Source of the DNA: Methylobacterium sp. E-005
GTDB taxonomy: Bacteria > Pseudomonadota > Alphaproteobacteria > Rhizobiales > Beijerinckiaceae
Length of the DNA: 64,000 nucleotides
NCBI RefSeq assembly: GCF_022829725.1
Contig: NZ_JAKSYG010000073.1
Location: 1 to 64,000 of the forward strand
Direction of reading: 5' to 3'
Shown: in pieces, positions 7,595 to 15,571 of the stretch
Numbering within the stretch: position 1 is the stretch's first letter
Layout of the letters: the number at the start of each line of letters is the position of its first letter
Notes under the pieces: generated by a model
The model's input: the letters and a program-made list of their open reading frames with translations, nothing else
The model's database searches: none
Told to the model about the DNA's origin: nothing
Translations under genes and position numbers: made by a program

Positions 7595-9043
7595 CTACGC
7601 CGCGTTCCCCTCCTTGCGGCGCAGGACCGAGTGCTTGCGCCCATAGAAGAAGTAGACGACGAGCCCGACCGCCATCCAGATCACCAGCCGCAGCCACGTG
7701 TCGAGCGGCAGTCCGGCCATCAGAAGCAGGCAGAACAGGATGCCGAGGATCGGCACCATCGGCACGGCGGGAGCCCGGAACGGGCGCTTCATGTGGCGAT
7801 CGGTCCGCCGCAGGTAGATCACCGAGCCGCAGACCAGGATGAAGGCGGCGAGCGTTCCGATGCTCACCATCTCGCCCAGGATGTTGATGGGCACCAGGGC
7901 TGCTACCAACGCCACCGCGACCCCGATCAGCGCCTGGCTGCGGTAAGGCGTCTGGTAGGTCGGGTGGACGTGGGAGAACGTCTTCGGCAGCAGGCCGTCC
8001 TGCGCCATGGTGAAGAAGATCCGGCTCTGTCCGTAGAGCAGCACGAGGATCACTGTCGTAAGTCCGGTGAGCGCTCCGAGCTTGATCAGCAGGGAGAACC
8101 AGCCGATGCCGATCATGTCGACGCCCTTGGCGATCGGATCGGGGACGTTCAGCTCCTTGTAGGGTACCAGCCCGGTGAGCACGGCCGCCACCAGCACGTA
8201 CAGGATCGTGCAGACGGCGAGCGAGCCCAGGATGCCGATCGGCATGTCCTTCTGGGGCTTGCGCGCCTCCTGAGCGGCGGTGGAGACCGCGTCGAAGCCG
8301 ATGAAGGCGAAGAACACGACGCCGGCGCCGCGCAGGATGCCGCTGTACCCGAAATGCCCGAACGTCCCGTCGTTGGCGGGGATCAGCGGGCGCCAGTTCG
8401 CTGAATCGACATGGCCCCAGCCGAGGGCGATGAAGGCCACCACCACGGTGAGCTTCACCGCCACCATGATGTTGTTGAAGCGCGCGGATTCCTTCGTGCC
8501 GCGCATCAGCAGGAGCGTGATCAGCGCCACGATCAGCACGGCCGGCAGGTTGAACAGGGCGGTTCCGCCACCGTCGATCGGGGTGCCGGGGGCGTGCGCA
8601 AACTGCGCCGGGATGACGATCCCGACATCCTTCAGGATGCTGGTGACGTAGCCCGACCAGCCCACCGCCACGGTGGCGGCTCCCATGGCGTATTCCAGGA
8701 TCAGGTCCCAGCCGATCAGCCACGCGAAGAACTCGCCCAGCGTCGCGTAGGTGTAGGTGTAGCTCGACCCCGCCACCGGGATCAGCGCCGCCATCTCGGA
8801 ATAGCACAGGCCGACGAAGGCGCAGGCGATGCCGCCGAGCACAAACGACAGCATGATCCCCGGCCCGGCATATTGCGCGGCAGCCGTGCCGGTCAGGACG
8901 AAGATGCCGGCGCCGATGATGGCGCCGATGCCCATCGCGGTGATCGACAGGGCGCCGAGCGTTTTCGAGAGCTGCTGTTCACCCTCGCCGCTCTCGATGA
9001 TGTCGTCGACGGATTTCCGCCCCATCAGGCCCGACGCATCCAT
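7595..9043 (-). CDS. APC family amino-acid permease (cationic amino-acid transporter type)
   Basis: A 482-residue inner-membrane permease of the amino acid-polyamine-organocation superfamily. The first helix carries GAIIGAGIFVLTG, the unwound substrate-binding motif of the family, and about 12 hydrophobic segments follow to PAVPMVPILGILFCLLLMAG and the last helix near the C-terminus. The N-terminal KSVDDIIESGEGEQQLSKTLG is typical of the YfnA/CAT subgroup that takes up branched-chain or cationic amino acids. The start at 9043 is fixed by AGGAGG at 9051-9056 on the minus strand; an ATG 66 bases upstream lacks a ribosome site. It is monocistronic. Confidence 0.9.
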   Translation of the reverse strand: MDASGLMGRKSVDDIIESGEGEQQLSKTLGALSITAMGIGAIIGAGIFVLTGTAAAQYAGPGIMLSFVLGGIACAFVGLCYSEMAALIPVAGSSYTYTYATLGEFFAWLIGWDLILEYAMGAATVAVGWSGYVTSILKDVGIVIPAQFAHAPGTPIDGGGTALFNLPAVLIVALITLLLMRGTKESARFNNIMVAVKLTVVVAFIALGWGHVDSANWRPLIPANDGTFGHFGYSGILRGAGVVFFAFIGFDAVSTAAQEARKPQKDMPIGILGSLAVCTILYVLVAAVLTGLVPYKELNVPDPIAKGVDMIGIGWFSLLIKLGALTGLTTVILVLLYGQSRIFFTMAQDGLLPKTFSHVHPTYQTPYRSQALIGVAVALVAALVPINILGEMVSIGTLAAFILVCGSVIYLRRTDRHMKRPFRAPAVPMVPILGILFCLLLMAGLPLDTWLRLVIWMAVGLVVYFFYGRKHSVLRRKEGNAA

Positions 9044-9172
9044 CGCAACATCCTCCTGAGGCAGGTTCGCGTGCCCTCGCGCAAGGCGAGGCCGCAAATC
9101 CTTTGCCATAGGCTCAGAGTTGTAGAGGCGGATTGACCGGCAACAACGTGGAGGACGGCGATATTTCGCCGA

Positions 9173-9703
9173 TCACGTCCGATCGATACGGGCGATCAAC
9201 GGGCGAACCTTGAGTCGCGTTGCGAAGACCGGCCCGCACCGCAGCGCGTCGCGCCGGACCACGTCTCCCGCCCTGGCCCGGGGAGCACCGGTCAGGGTCT
9301 CGATCCGGCCGATGAGGCGAGCCCGCCAGCCGGCGGACGGGCGGCGCAGGCGGCCGAGACCGGTCCCCGGCCGGGCGGTGCCGACGAAGCGGTCGAGGGT
9401 GCGTATCCAGCCCTCGGCCGGCACATCCCCGGCCTCCAGGCACAGGATCCAGTCCCGGCGGGCCATCGCGGCGCCGGCCGTGTAGGGGCTAGCGCCCGCA
9501 TGAACGATCAGGGCGGCGCCGGTCGCCTCGGCGACGGCCGTAACCGCCTCGCTGGCGCAGCCCGACACGATCACGGCATCGCCGATCAGCCCCCCGGCGA
9601 CGCCGGAGACGAGCACGCCGAGCGTGTCCGCCAAGCGATCGATCGCGTCCGGATGGGCAGGGTCGGCCAGATAGGTCACCGCAGAAAGCATGAACGCGCG
9701 CAT
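9173..9703 (-). CDS. Short GT-A glycosyltransferase-like protein, possibly degenerate
   Basis: About 176 residues resembling the core of family 2 glycosyltransferases: AVIVSGCASEAVTAVAEATGA corresponds to the nucleotide-sugar strand, GAAMARRDWILCLEAGDVPAEGW to the region with the DxD-equivalent (here EAGD), then RDALRCGPVF. The usual N-terminal SVVIPTLN-like strand is weak (SAVTYLADP) and the metal-binding DxD is not conserved, so activity is doubtful. Start is uncertain between 9730, 9703 and 9691. The gene is divergent from the radical SAM gene, with the parS-like palindrome in the shared upstream region. Confidence 0.55.
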   Translation of the reverse strand: MRAFMLSAVTYLADPAHPDAIDRLADTLGVLVSGVAGGLIGDAVIVSGCASEAVTAVAEATGAALIVHAGASPYTAGAAMARRDWILCLEAGDVPAEGWIRTLDRFVGTARPGTGLGRLRRPSAGWRARLIGRIETLTGAPRARAGDVVRRDALRCGPVFATRLKVRPLIARIDRT

Positions 9704-9825
9704 AGACGATTTTGCGCAGCCGTAAACCATTCCCGCGTCGCCAGAAGGTGGGGGCGATACCGAGAGACGCGGACAAGCGGGGTTTGCCTCAAAAAAAGGC
9801 GCATCGCGGGCAGATGTTCGCTATA

Positions 9826-9841
9826 TGTTTCACGTGAAACA
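9826..9841. other. parS centromere-like site (ParB-binding palindrome)
   Basis: TGTTTCACGTGAAACA is a perfect 16-base palindrome identical to the canonical bacterial chromosomal parS consensus bound by ParB. It lies in the intergenic region 13 bases before the ATG of the radical SAM gene. An in-frame-looking MFHVKQ peptide encoded across it is the usual by-product of parS and not a real start. I saw no second copy of the core TTTCACGTGAAA in the window, and parA, parB, mnmG and rsmG are not present here. Confidence 0.85.
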
Positions 9842-9853
9842 GGGAGACTCATC

Positions 9854-10981
9854 ATGGCGGGCGACCTCATGGGTCCATGGCCGGCGTCGAGATCAGGGAG
9901 CGGCCGGCGGCTCGGCGCCAGCATGCCGCCCGAGGCCGGGCGCCGCGGACGCGGGGCGACCTCCAACCCCACCGGGCGTTTCGAGGCAGCCCGACGGGAG
10001 ATCTGTCACGATCCGGACTGGGCCGCCGACGATCCGGCGCCCCTGCGCACGCAGGTCACACCGGAGCGGTCCAGCCGGATCATCGCCCGCAACACGTCGC
10101 CCGACATTCCGTTCGACCGCTCGATCAACCCGTATCGTGGCTGTGAGCACGGCTGCATCTACTGCTACGCGCGGCCGACCCATGCTTGGCTCGGCCTGTC
10201 GCCGGGGCTCGACTTCGAGTCGCGCCTCTTCGCAAAGCCGGACGCGGCCCGGCTGCTCGTGCGGGAACTCGCGGCGCCGGGATACAGCCCCGACACGATC
10301 GCGCTGGGCACGGCGACCGACCCCTATCAGCCGGTCGAGCGCACCCACCGCATCACCCGGGGGGTGCTGGAGGTGCTGCGGGACGCGCGCCATCCCGTCG
10401 GCATCACCACGAAATCCGACCTCGTGCTGCGCGACCTCGACATCCTGGCCGAGATGGCCGCCGATGCTCTCGTCCTCGTCTCGATTTCGCTGCCGACTCT
10501 GGACCCGGACCTCGCCCGGCGGCTCGATCCCCGCGCGCCCCGCCCGGAGAAGCGCCTCGCTGCAATGGCGCGCCTGAGCGAAGCCGGCGTGCCCGTGATG
10601 GTCAACGTCTCGCCGATCATTCCCGGTCTCACCGACCACGAGATCGAGGCGATCCTTGCCCGCGCCCGGGAGCACGGCGCGAGCCGCATCGGCCACGCCC
10701 TGCTGCGGCTGCCCGGCGAAGTCGCCGACCTGATGGCCGACTGGTTCGCCGAGCACTATCCGGAGCGGAAGGAGCGCGCCTTCGCGCTCCTGCGGCAGGC
10801 GCGGGGCGGGCGGGAGAACGATCCCCGGTTCGGCCACCGCTTCCGCGGGGAGGGCGCCTACGCGGCGATGATCGGCCAGCGCATCCGCATCGCGGGGACA
10901 CGGCTCGGCTACGGCTTCGGCCGGATGGCGCTGAACCGGGATGCGTTCCGAAAGCCGGGGGCGCAATTGGCGCTGTTCTGA
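9854..10981 (+). CDS. PA0069-family radical SAM protein (SplB-like)
   Basis: A 375-residue radical S-adenosylmethionine protein. The iron-sulfur motif CEHGCIYC (CxxxCxxC) near residue 97 is followed by YARPTHAWLGLSPGLDFES, the diagnostic stretch of the PA0069 family related to spore photoproduct lyase. GTATDPYQPVE and TKSDLVLRDLD are further family blocks. The substrate is not known for the family; DNA or RNA modification has been guessed. The start at 9854 has AGGGAG seven bases upstream, and the sequence before it contains the parS palindrome, ruling out the longer open frames. Monocistronic on the plus strand. Confidence 0.9.
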   Translation: MAGDLMGPWPASRSGSGRRLGASMPPEAGRRGRGATSNPTGRFEAARREICHDPDWAADDPAPLRTQVTPERSSRIIARNTSPDIPFDRSINPYRGCEHGCIYCYARPTHAWLGLSPGLDFESRLFAKPDAARLLVRELAAPGYSPDTIALGTATDPYQPVERTHRITRGVLEVLRDARHPVGITTKSDLVLRDLDILAEMAADALVLVSISLPTLDPDLARRLDPRAPRPEKRLAAMARLSEAGVPVMVNVSPIIPGLTDHEIEAILARAREHGASRIGHALLRLPGEVADLMADWFAEHYPERKERAFALLRQARGGRENDPRFGHRFRGEGAYAAMIGQRIRIAGTRLGYGFGRMALNRDAFRKPGAQLALF

Positions 10982-11011
10982 GGGCCTGTGCGGAGGCCTA
11001 TTCCGGTTTCG

Positions 11012-11143
11012 AAAGCTCGAGACCTTTCGCGGGTCCCGGGCGGAGCCCTGGTGCCGGACATCGTCCGGGGTCGGGCTTCGCCCGATCTCAGGGCTCCGCC
11101 CCGAGGACCCGCCCAAGGGCGCGCCCTTGGGAAACCCCATCGA
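11012..11143. repeat. Multi-hairpin dispersed repeat, family C copy 1, overlapping rnhB 3' end
   Basis: Reading minus-strand sense, the element starts GGGTTTCCCAAGGGC and forms a series of hairpins: AAGGGC-GC-GCCCTT, an arm pair around CAGGGCTCCGCCC, TCGGGC-TTC-GCCCGA, and near the far end GAAAGGTCTCGAGCTTTC. Copy 2 at 11772-11882 has the same order of hairpins in the same orientation; a shortened copy ends at 22456. It supplies the last 16 codons and stop codon of rnhB. Confidence 0.75.
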
Positions 11144-11747
11144 ACCCGCGGGTGAAGCTCAGCCGATGGTGCGGGCTTCGGCCGAGGCTGGTCAGGCCGG
11201 CGCGGTGGAGAGCGGTCCCGTAGCCAACATTGCGCTCCCAGCCGTAACCGGGATGGCGCAGGGCGAGCCGCCGCATCAGCGTGTCGCGGAACACCTTGGC
11301 GACGATGGAAGCGGCGGCGATCTGCGGCACCAGACGGTCGCCGCCGACGACGGCTCGCCCGGGCAACCCGGGCAACGCGTCCCGTCCATCGACGAGGACG
11401 GGCGCCGCCAGCCCCAGGCGGGCGACCGCGCGCGCCATGGCGTCGAGGGTGGCGGCGCGGATGTTGATCCGGTCGATCAGCGCCCTGGATCCGGCCGAAA
11501 CCGCCACGCAGGCCTCGGCGCGGATCAGGGGCGCGAGCCGTTCCCGCTCGGGCTCGGGGAGGCGCTTGCTGTCGTCGAGGGCGGCGAGCAGGTCCGGCGG
11601 GATCGCCGCCGGATCGAACCAGACCGCCGCCACCACGACCGGGCCGCACAAGGCCCCACGCCCGACCTCGTCGCAGCCGATCGCCGGCGGATAGGCTGCG
11701 GCGCGGGTCGGATCGAACGGCCGCGCCGTCGCCCGAGCGACTGGCAT
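11088..11747 (-). CDS. rnhB: Ribonuclease HII
   Basis: A 219-residue cytoplasmic endonuclease that removes RNA from RNA-DNA hybrids and misincorporated ribonucleotides. Family motifs are all present: CDEVGRGALCGP with Asp26-Glu27, the LVDG-type VLVDGRD strand, and AASIVAKVFRD, which supplies the last catalytic aspartate; GYGWERNVGYGT follows. The ATG at 11747 is preceded by AGGAGAG. The C-terminal 16 residues (GVSQGRALGRV...) and the stop are encoded by a dispersed repeat, so the ancestral end was probably replaced. Flanked on both sides by copies of that repeat. Confidence 0.93.
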   Translation of the reverse strand: MPVARATARPFDPTRAAAYPPAIGCDEVGRGALCGPVVVAAVWFDPAAIPPDLLAALDDSKRLPEPERERLAPLIRAEACVAVSAGSRALIDRINIRAATLDAMARAVARLGLAAPVLVDGRDALPGLPGRAVVGGDRLVPQIAAASIVAKVFRDTLMRRLALRHPGYGWERNVGYGTALHRAGLTSLGRSPHHRLSFTRGFDGVSQGRALGRVLGAEP

Positions 11748-11771
11748 AGCCCTCTCCTGTGAGATTGCGGA

Positions 11772-11882
11772 GGTCAGGGTTTCAAAAGGTTGGCGACCTT
11801 TTGCGGGTGCAGGGCAGGGCCCTGCAAGACCGTCAGGGCTTTGCCCTGACCACCCACCAAAGGGCAAGCCCTCTGGAAACCC
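11772..11882. repeat. Multi-hairpin dispersed repeat, family C copy 2
   Basis: In plus sense it runs from TCAGGGTTTCAAAAGG through AAAAGGTTGGCGACCTTTT, GCAGGGC-AG-GGCCCTGC, TCAGGGC-TT-TGCCCTGA and AAAGGGC-AA-GCCCT to GGAAACCC, that is, four stacked hairpins. It fills the gap between the start of rnhB and the stop of the glycosyltransferase gene, beginning a few bases after that stop when read in gene sense. Same orientation as copy 1. Confidence 0.75.
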
Positions 11883-11884
11883 GT

Positions 11885-12931
11885 TCAGGCGGCGTCCCGG
11901 GCGAAGCGCTCGCCGCCATGGGCCTCGATGATGTTGCTGAAGAATTGGCGGGCGCTCACATCCCAGCCCCGGCGCAGGGCTTCGGCCCGGCATTCGGCCC
12001 GGGACAGATCCAGGGCGGCGAGGGCGGCGGCGCGCAGGTCCTGGTCGAGGACGCCGACCCGGGTGCCCCCGATGACGTCGTTCGGGCCCGGTACCGGGAA
12101 GGCCGCCACCGGCAGGCCGCAGGCCATGGCTTCCAGGAGCACGATCCCGAACGTGTCGGTCAGGCTCGGAAACACGAACACGTCGCAGGCCGCGTAGATC
12201 GCCGCGAGCGCTGCCCCCGTCCGGGTGCCGAGGAACCGCGCCCCCGGGGCCATCCCCTGGAGTCGTCCCCGGTCCGGTCCGTCGCCGACCACGACCTTGG
12301 TTCCGGGCAGGTCGAGCTTCAGGAAGGACGCGATGTTCTTCTCCACCGCCAGCCGGCCGACATAGAGGAACAGCGGCCGCGGCAGATCCGCGAGTTCCGC
12401 GGGGGGCGGCGCGCCCGGTGTGGCGGGGCGAAACCGCTCCGTATCGACGCCGCGGGTCCAGCGCATCAGGTGGGCGAAGCCGCGGGCCTCCAGCTCACCC
12501 TGGAGCGAGGCGGTGCTCACCATCGTGCCGCGGGCGGCCCCGTGGAAGCGGCGCAGATAGGCGTAGGACCACGCCTCCGGCACCGGCAGACGGGCGGCGA
12601 GGTATTCGGGAAAGCGCGTGTGATAGCTCGTGGTGAAGGGCAGGCCCTGGGACAGGCAATGCCGCCGCGCCGCGTACCCCACCGGACCCTCGGTGGCGAT
12701 ATGAACATGGGTCGGTCGCTCTGTCCGCCAGCGCTCCGCCACCCGGGCTCGCGCGGCATAGGCCAGGCGGATCTCCGGGTAGCCCGGCATGGGCAGCGAG
12801 GGGAAGTTCACCGCCGACAGCAGGGTCGTCTCGAAGCCATGCTCCGGGGCGCGGCGGACCATCTGCTCCAGGGAGCGCACCACGCCGTTGACCTGCGGAT
12901 GCCACGCGTCGCTGGCGATCAGGAGCTTCAC
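11885..12931 (-). CDS. Group 4 glycosyltransferase (MgtA-like)
   Basis: A 348-residue GT-B fold enzyme. The N-terminus LLIASDAWHPQVNGVVRSLEQMV is the standard start of GDP-mannose or UDP-sugar dependent transferases acting on lipids; HIATEGPVGYAARRHC and TTSYHTRFPEYL follow, with the C-terminal donor site LFLYVGRLAVEKNI, VVVGDGPDRG and SLTDTFGIVLLEAMACGLPV carrying the conserved Glu. Such enzymes glycosylate diacylglycerol or related membrane lipids. It lies 10 bases after the LpxH-like gene on the same strand, so the two are probably co-transcribed and may both work on envelope glycolipids; the product lipid is inferred. Confidence 0.87.
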   Translation of the reverse strand: MKLLIASDAWHPQVNGVVRSLEQMVRRAPEHGFETTLLSAVNFPSLPMPGYPEIRLAYAARARVAERWRTERPTHVHIATEGPVGYAARRHCLSQGLPFTTSYHTRFPEYLAARLPVPEAWSYAYLRRFHGAARGTMVSTASLQGELEARGFAHLMRWTRGVDTERFRPATPGAPPPAELADLPRPLFLYVGRLAVEKNIASFLKLDLPGTKVVVGDGPDRGRLQGMAPGARFLGTRTGAALAAIYAACDVFVFPSLTDTFGIVLLEAMACGLPVAAFPVPGPNDVIGGTRVGVLDQDLRAAALAALDLSRAECRAEALRRGWDVSARQFFSNIIEAHGGERFARDAA

Positions 12932-12941
12932 GGCTTGGACC

Positions 12942-13808
12942 TCACGCCACCGCGCGCCGGCCCGGGACCGGTTGCGGCACGGTCTCCGCCGCGCGGGCGC
13001 GGAGGATGCTCGGATAGTGGAGGACCTCGATGCGGCCGTCGTAATGCTCCACCATCCCGGTGCAGGATTCCACCCAGTCGCCGGTGTTGAGGTAGCGCAG
13101 GTCGCCGATCGGCCGGTCGGCCGCGTGGTGGATATGGCCGCAGATCACGCCGCAGGCGCCCTGCCGCCGGGCCTCCTCGGCGAGGATCGTCTCGAACCGG
13201 CCGATGAAGCTGACGGCGTTCTTCACCCGCAGCTTCGCCCAGGCCGAGAGCGACCAATAGGAAAGACCGACCCGCCGCCGCACCTTGTTGAGCACCGTGT
13301 TGAGGGTCAGTGCCAGCGTGTAGGCCCCGTCGCCGAGATGGGCGAGCCAGCGCGAATGGCGGACCACCATGTCGAACTGGTCGCCGTGGATCACGAGGTA
13401 GCGCTTCCCGTCGGCGGCCTCGTGGATCGCGGTCTCGGCCACTTCGATCCCACCGAAATTCATGCCGACATAGTCGCGCAGGAACTCGTCGTGGTTGCCC
13501 GGCAGGTAGACGATCCGGGCGCCCTTGCGGACCTTGCGCAAGAGCTTCTGCACGACGTCGTTGTGTTCCTGCGGCCAGTACCAGCCCGAACGCAGCTGCC
13601 AGCCATCCACGATGTCCCCCACGAGGTAGATCGTGTCGGCGTCGTAATCCCGCAGGAACGACAGCAGCAGCCCGGCTTGGCAGCCGCGCGTGCCGAGATG
13701 CAGGTCGGACAGGAACAGCGTCCGCACCCGGACCGGCATCTCCTCAACCTCGGCCACGGCTTCCTCTCCCGGCGGCGAACGGTGCCGGGATCCAGAGCGC
13801 GATCCCAT
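12942..13808 (-). CDS. UDP-2,3-diacylglucosamine diphosphatase-like metallophosphoesterase
   Basis: A 288-residue calcineurin-type phosphoesterase. All metal-binding blocks are visible: SDLHLG near residue 34, GDIVDGW near residue 63, PGNHDEF near residue 101, HGDQFD, and the final GHIHHA. The subgroup with SDLHLGTRGCQAGLLLSFLRDYDAD is widespread in alphaproteobacteria and usually annotated as LpxH-like, although these organisms also use LpxI, so the true substrate may be another lipid pyrophosphate. The start at 13808 is uncertain; an internal ATG at 13739 just before the first beta strand is possible. It heads a likely two-gene operon with the glycosyltransferase. Confidence 0.82.
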   Translation of the reverse strand: MGSRSGSRHRSPPGEEAVAEVEEMPVRVRTLFLSDLHLGTRGCQAGLLLSFLRDYDADTIYLVGDIVDGWQLRSGWYWPQEHNDVVQKLLRKVRKGARIVYLPGNHDEFLRDYVGMNFGGIEVAETAIHEAADGKRYLVIHGDQFDMVVRHSRWLAHLGDGAYTLALTLNTVLNKVRRRVGLSYWSLSAWAKLRVKNAVSFIGRFETILAEEARRQGACGVICGHIHHAADRPIGDLRYLNTGDWVESCTGMVEHYDGRIEVLHYPSILRARAAETVPQPVPGRRAVA

Positions 13809-14268
13809 CTCAGTTTGATGACGCGATCCCGCACCGTCTTCCGCAGGTTGCGTGCGCTGCGGCGAAGCTTCTCAACCGAAGATCGGCTTCGTTGCGGCGC
13901 ACAAAAAATTTTTTTGCCAAGTTCCGGAAGTTTTTCCGGTTTTCCTTTCAAGCCTCGCCGTCTCATAATACCAGGAACTGGCGGCCTGTAGGGGTTCGGC
14001 CGGGCGTAGACAGGAAGGCGGCGAGGACGGCCCCGGGGCCGTTGGACGGGACGGCCATTCGGAGGCGACCGGCGCGCGGGGGCGTGCCGCGACGCGAGCG
14101 GCGTGAGGCCGCCTGCCGCTCCGCAGCGCCCCCCACTTCACGGCCCTGGCAGGGGTTCGAAGGCGCGTGGAACGCGCCGCGACCGCCGCCGGACCGACTC
14201 CCGCGGACATTGTGGACAATCGGCGCGGGCGCGAGCCCGCCCGCAACGGATTATTCGGAGGAAACATC
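13809..14268. other. 460-base divergent intergenic region upstream of sga
   Basis: This gap holds the promoters of the minus-strand phosphoesterase gene and the plus-strand sga. An AT-rich island includes AAAAAATTTTTTT (around 13904) and, at 13924-13939, the hairpin CCGGAA-GTTT-TTCCGG followed by TTTT, which looks like an intrinsic terminator or attenuator reading rightward. A CGGAGGA ribosome site sits 8 bases before the sga ATG. No convincing gene; open frames here are compositionally like shadows. Confidence 0.6.
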
Positions 14269-15477
14269 ATGGCCGCAACCCGGCGCCCCGGTCGCAACCA
14301 TCTCTTCATCCCCGGCCCCACCAACATCCCGGAGCGCGTCCTGCGCGCCATGCACGTGCCGTCGGAGGATCACCGCTCGCCGAGTTTCCCGGAATTGGTG
14401 AAGCCGCTCCTGCAGGATTCCAAGATGGTGTTCGGCTCGACCGCCGGGACCGTGATCCTGTTCCCGTCCTCGGGCACCGGCATCTGGGAATCCGCCCTGT
14501 CCAACACCCTCTGCCGCGGCGACACGGTGCTGACCTCGCGCTACGGCCAGTTCAGCCACCTCTGGATCGACATGGCCCAGCGCCTCGGGCTCGACGTGGT
14601 CGTCCAGGACGAGGAGTGGGGCACCGGCGCCGATCCGCAGAAGATCGAGGGGGCGCTCCGGGCCGACAAGGACCATAAGATCAAGGCCGTGATGGTCGTC
14701 CACAACGAGACCGCCACCGGCGTCACCAGCGACATCGGCGCGGTGCGCAAGGCGATCGACGCCGCCGGCCACCCGGCGCTGCTGTTCGTGGACGGCATCT
14801 CGTCGATCGGCTCGCTGCCGTTCTACATGGACGACTGGAAGGTCGACTGCGCGATCGCCGGCTCGCAGAAGGGCTTCATGCTGCCGGCCGGCCTCGGCCT
14901 GATCTGCATCAGCCCGAAGGCGCTCAAGATCGCCGAGGGCGGCACCGGCCGCAACGACCGGCTCGGCCACGCCTACTTCGCCTGGAAGGACCAGCTGGCC
15001 GCCAACGCCACCGGCTACTTCCCCTACACCCCCGTCCTGCCGCTGCTCTACGGCCTGCGCGAGGCGCTGGCGATCGTGAAGGAGGAGGGGCTGGAGAACG
15101 TCTACCACCGCCATCACGTGCTCGCCGAGGCGACCCGTCAGGCCGTGGCAGCCTGGGGCCTCAAGCCCTGCGCCAAGGAGCCGAAGTGGAACTCCGACAC
15201 GGTCACGGCGATCGTGGTGCCGGAGGGCGCCGACGCCGCCAAGGTGATCAGCCACGCCTACGAGCGCTACAATCTCTCGCTGGGTGCCGGCCTGTCGAAA
15301 GTCGCCGGCAAGGTGTTCCGGATCGGTCACCTCGGCGACTTGAACGAGCTGTCGCTCTTGGGCGCCATCGCGGGCGCCGAGATGGCCATGATCGATTGCG
15401 GCATCAAGGTCACGCCCGGCTCGGGCGTCGCCGCGGCCTCCAGCTACCTGCGCGAGAATCCGCTGCATAAGGCGTGA
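14269..15477 (+). CDS. sga: Serine-glyoxylate aminotransferase (serine cycle)
   Basis: A 402-residue PLP enzyme of the class V aminotransferases. It converts serine and glyoxylate to hydroxypyruvate and glycine, the key transamination of the serine cycle of formaldehyde assimilation. RNHLFIPGPTNIPERVLRA, the glycine-rich SSGTGIWESAL loop, the aspartate strand LLFVDGISSIGSLP and the Schiff-base lysine in AGSQKGFMLPAG (Lys201) are all present. Length matches the family. The ATG has a strong CGGAGGA upstream. Directly followed by hprA, whose product uses the hydroxypyruvate. In other Methylobacterium strains the cluster continues with mtdA and fch; here it does not. Confidence 0.95.
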   Translation: MAATRRPGRNHLFIPGPTNIPERVLRAMHVPSEDHRSPSFPELVKPLLQDSKMVFGSTAGTVILFPSSGTGIWESALSNTLCRGDTVLTSRYGQFSHLWIDMAQRLGLDVVVQDEEWGTGADPQKIEGALRADKDHKIKAVMVVHNETATGVTSDIGAVRKAIDAAGHPALLFVDGISSIGSLPFYMDDWKVDCAIAGSQKGFMLPAGLGLICISPKALKIAEGGTGRNDRLGHAYFAWKDQLAANATGYFPYTPVLPLLYGLREALAIVKEEGLENVYHRHHVLAEATRQAVAAWGLKPCAKEPKWNSDTVTAIVVPEGADAAKVISHAYERYNLSLGAGLSKVAGKVFRIGHLGDLNELSLLGAIAGAEMAMIDCGIKVTPGSGVAAASSYLRENPLHKA

Positions 15478-15491
15478 TCGGCCCACGCGAT

Positions 15492-15523
15492 CGGGGCGGG
15501 GCCGGGTTGCCGGGCCCGCCCCG
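15492..15523 (+). terminator. GC-rich stem-loop in the sga-hprA spacer
   Basis: CGGGGCGGGGCC pairs with GGGCCCGCCCCG with one mismatch around an 8-base loop, 15 bases past the sga stop. No T run follows. It could partly terminate transcription or protect the 3' end of sga mRNA, giving unequal sga and hprA expression. Confidence 0.5.
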
Positions 15524-15571
15524 ACGCGCAAGTAAGAAGAAGATTCAGAGGAAACCGCCCGAGAGGGATCC

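Noticed and set aside
9825..10577. Frame starting MFHVKQ at the parS site
   Set aside because: The peptide is an artefact of the palindrome; the radical SAM protein is in another frame with a proper ribosome site.
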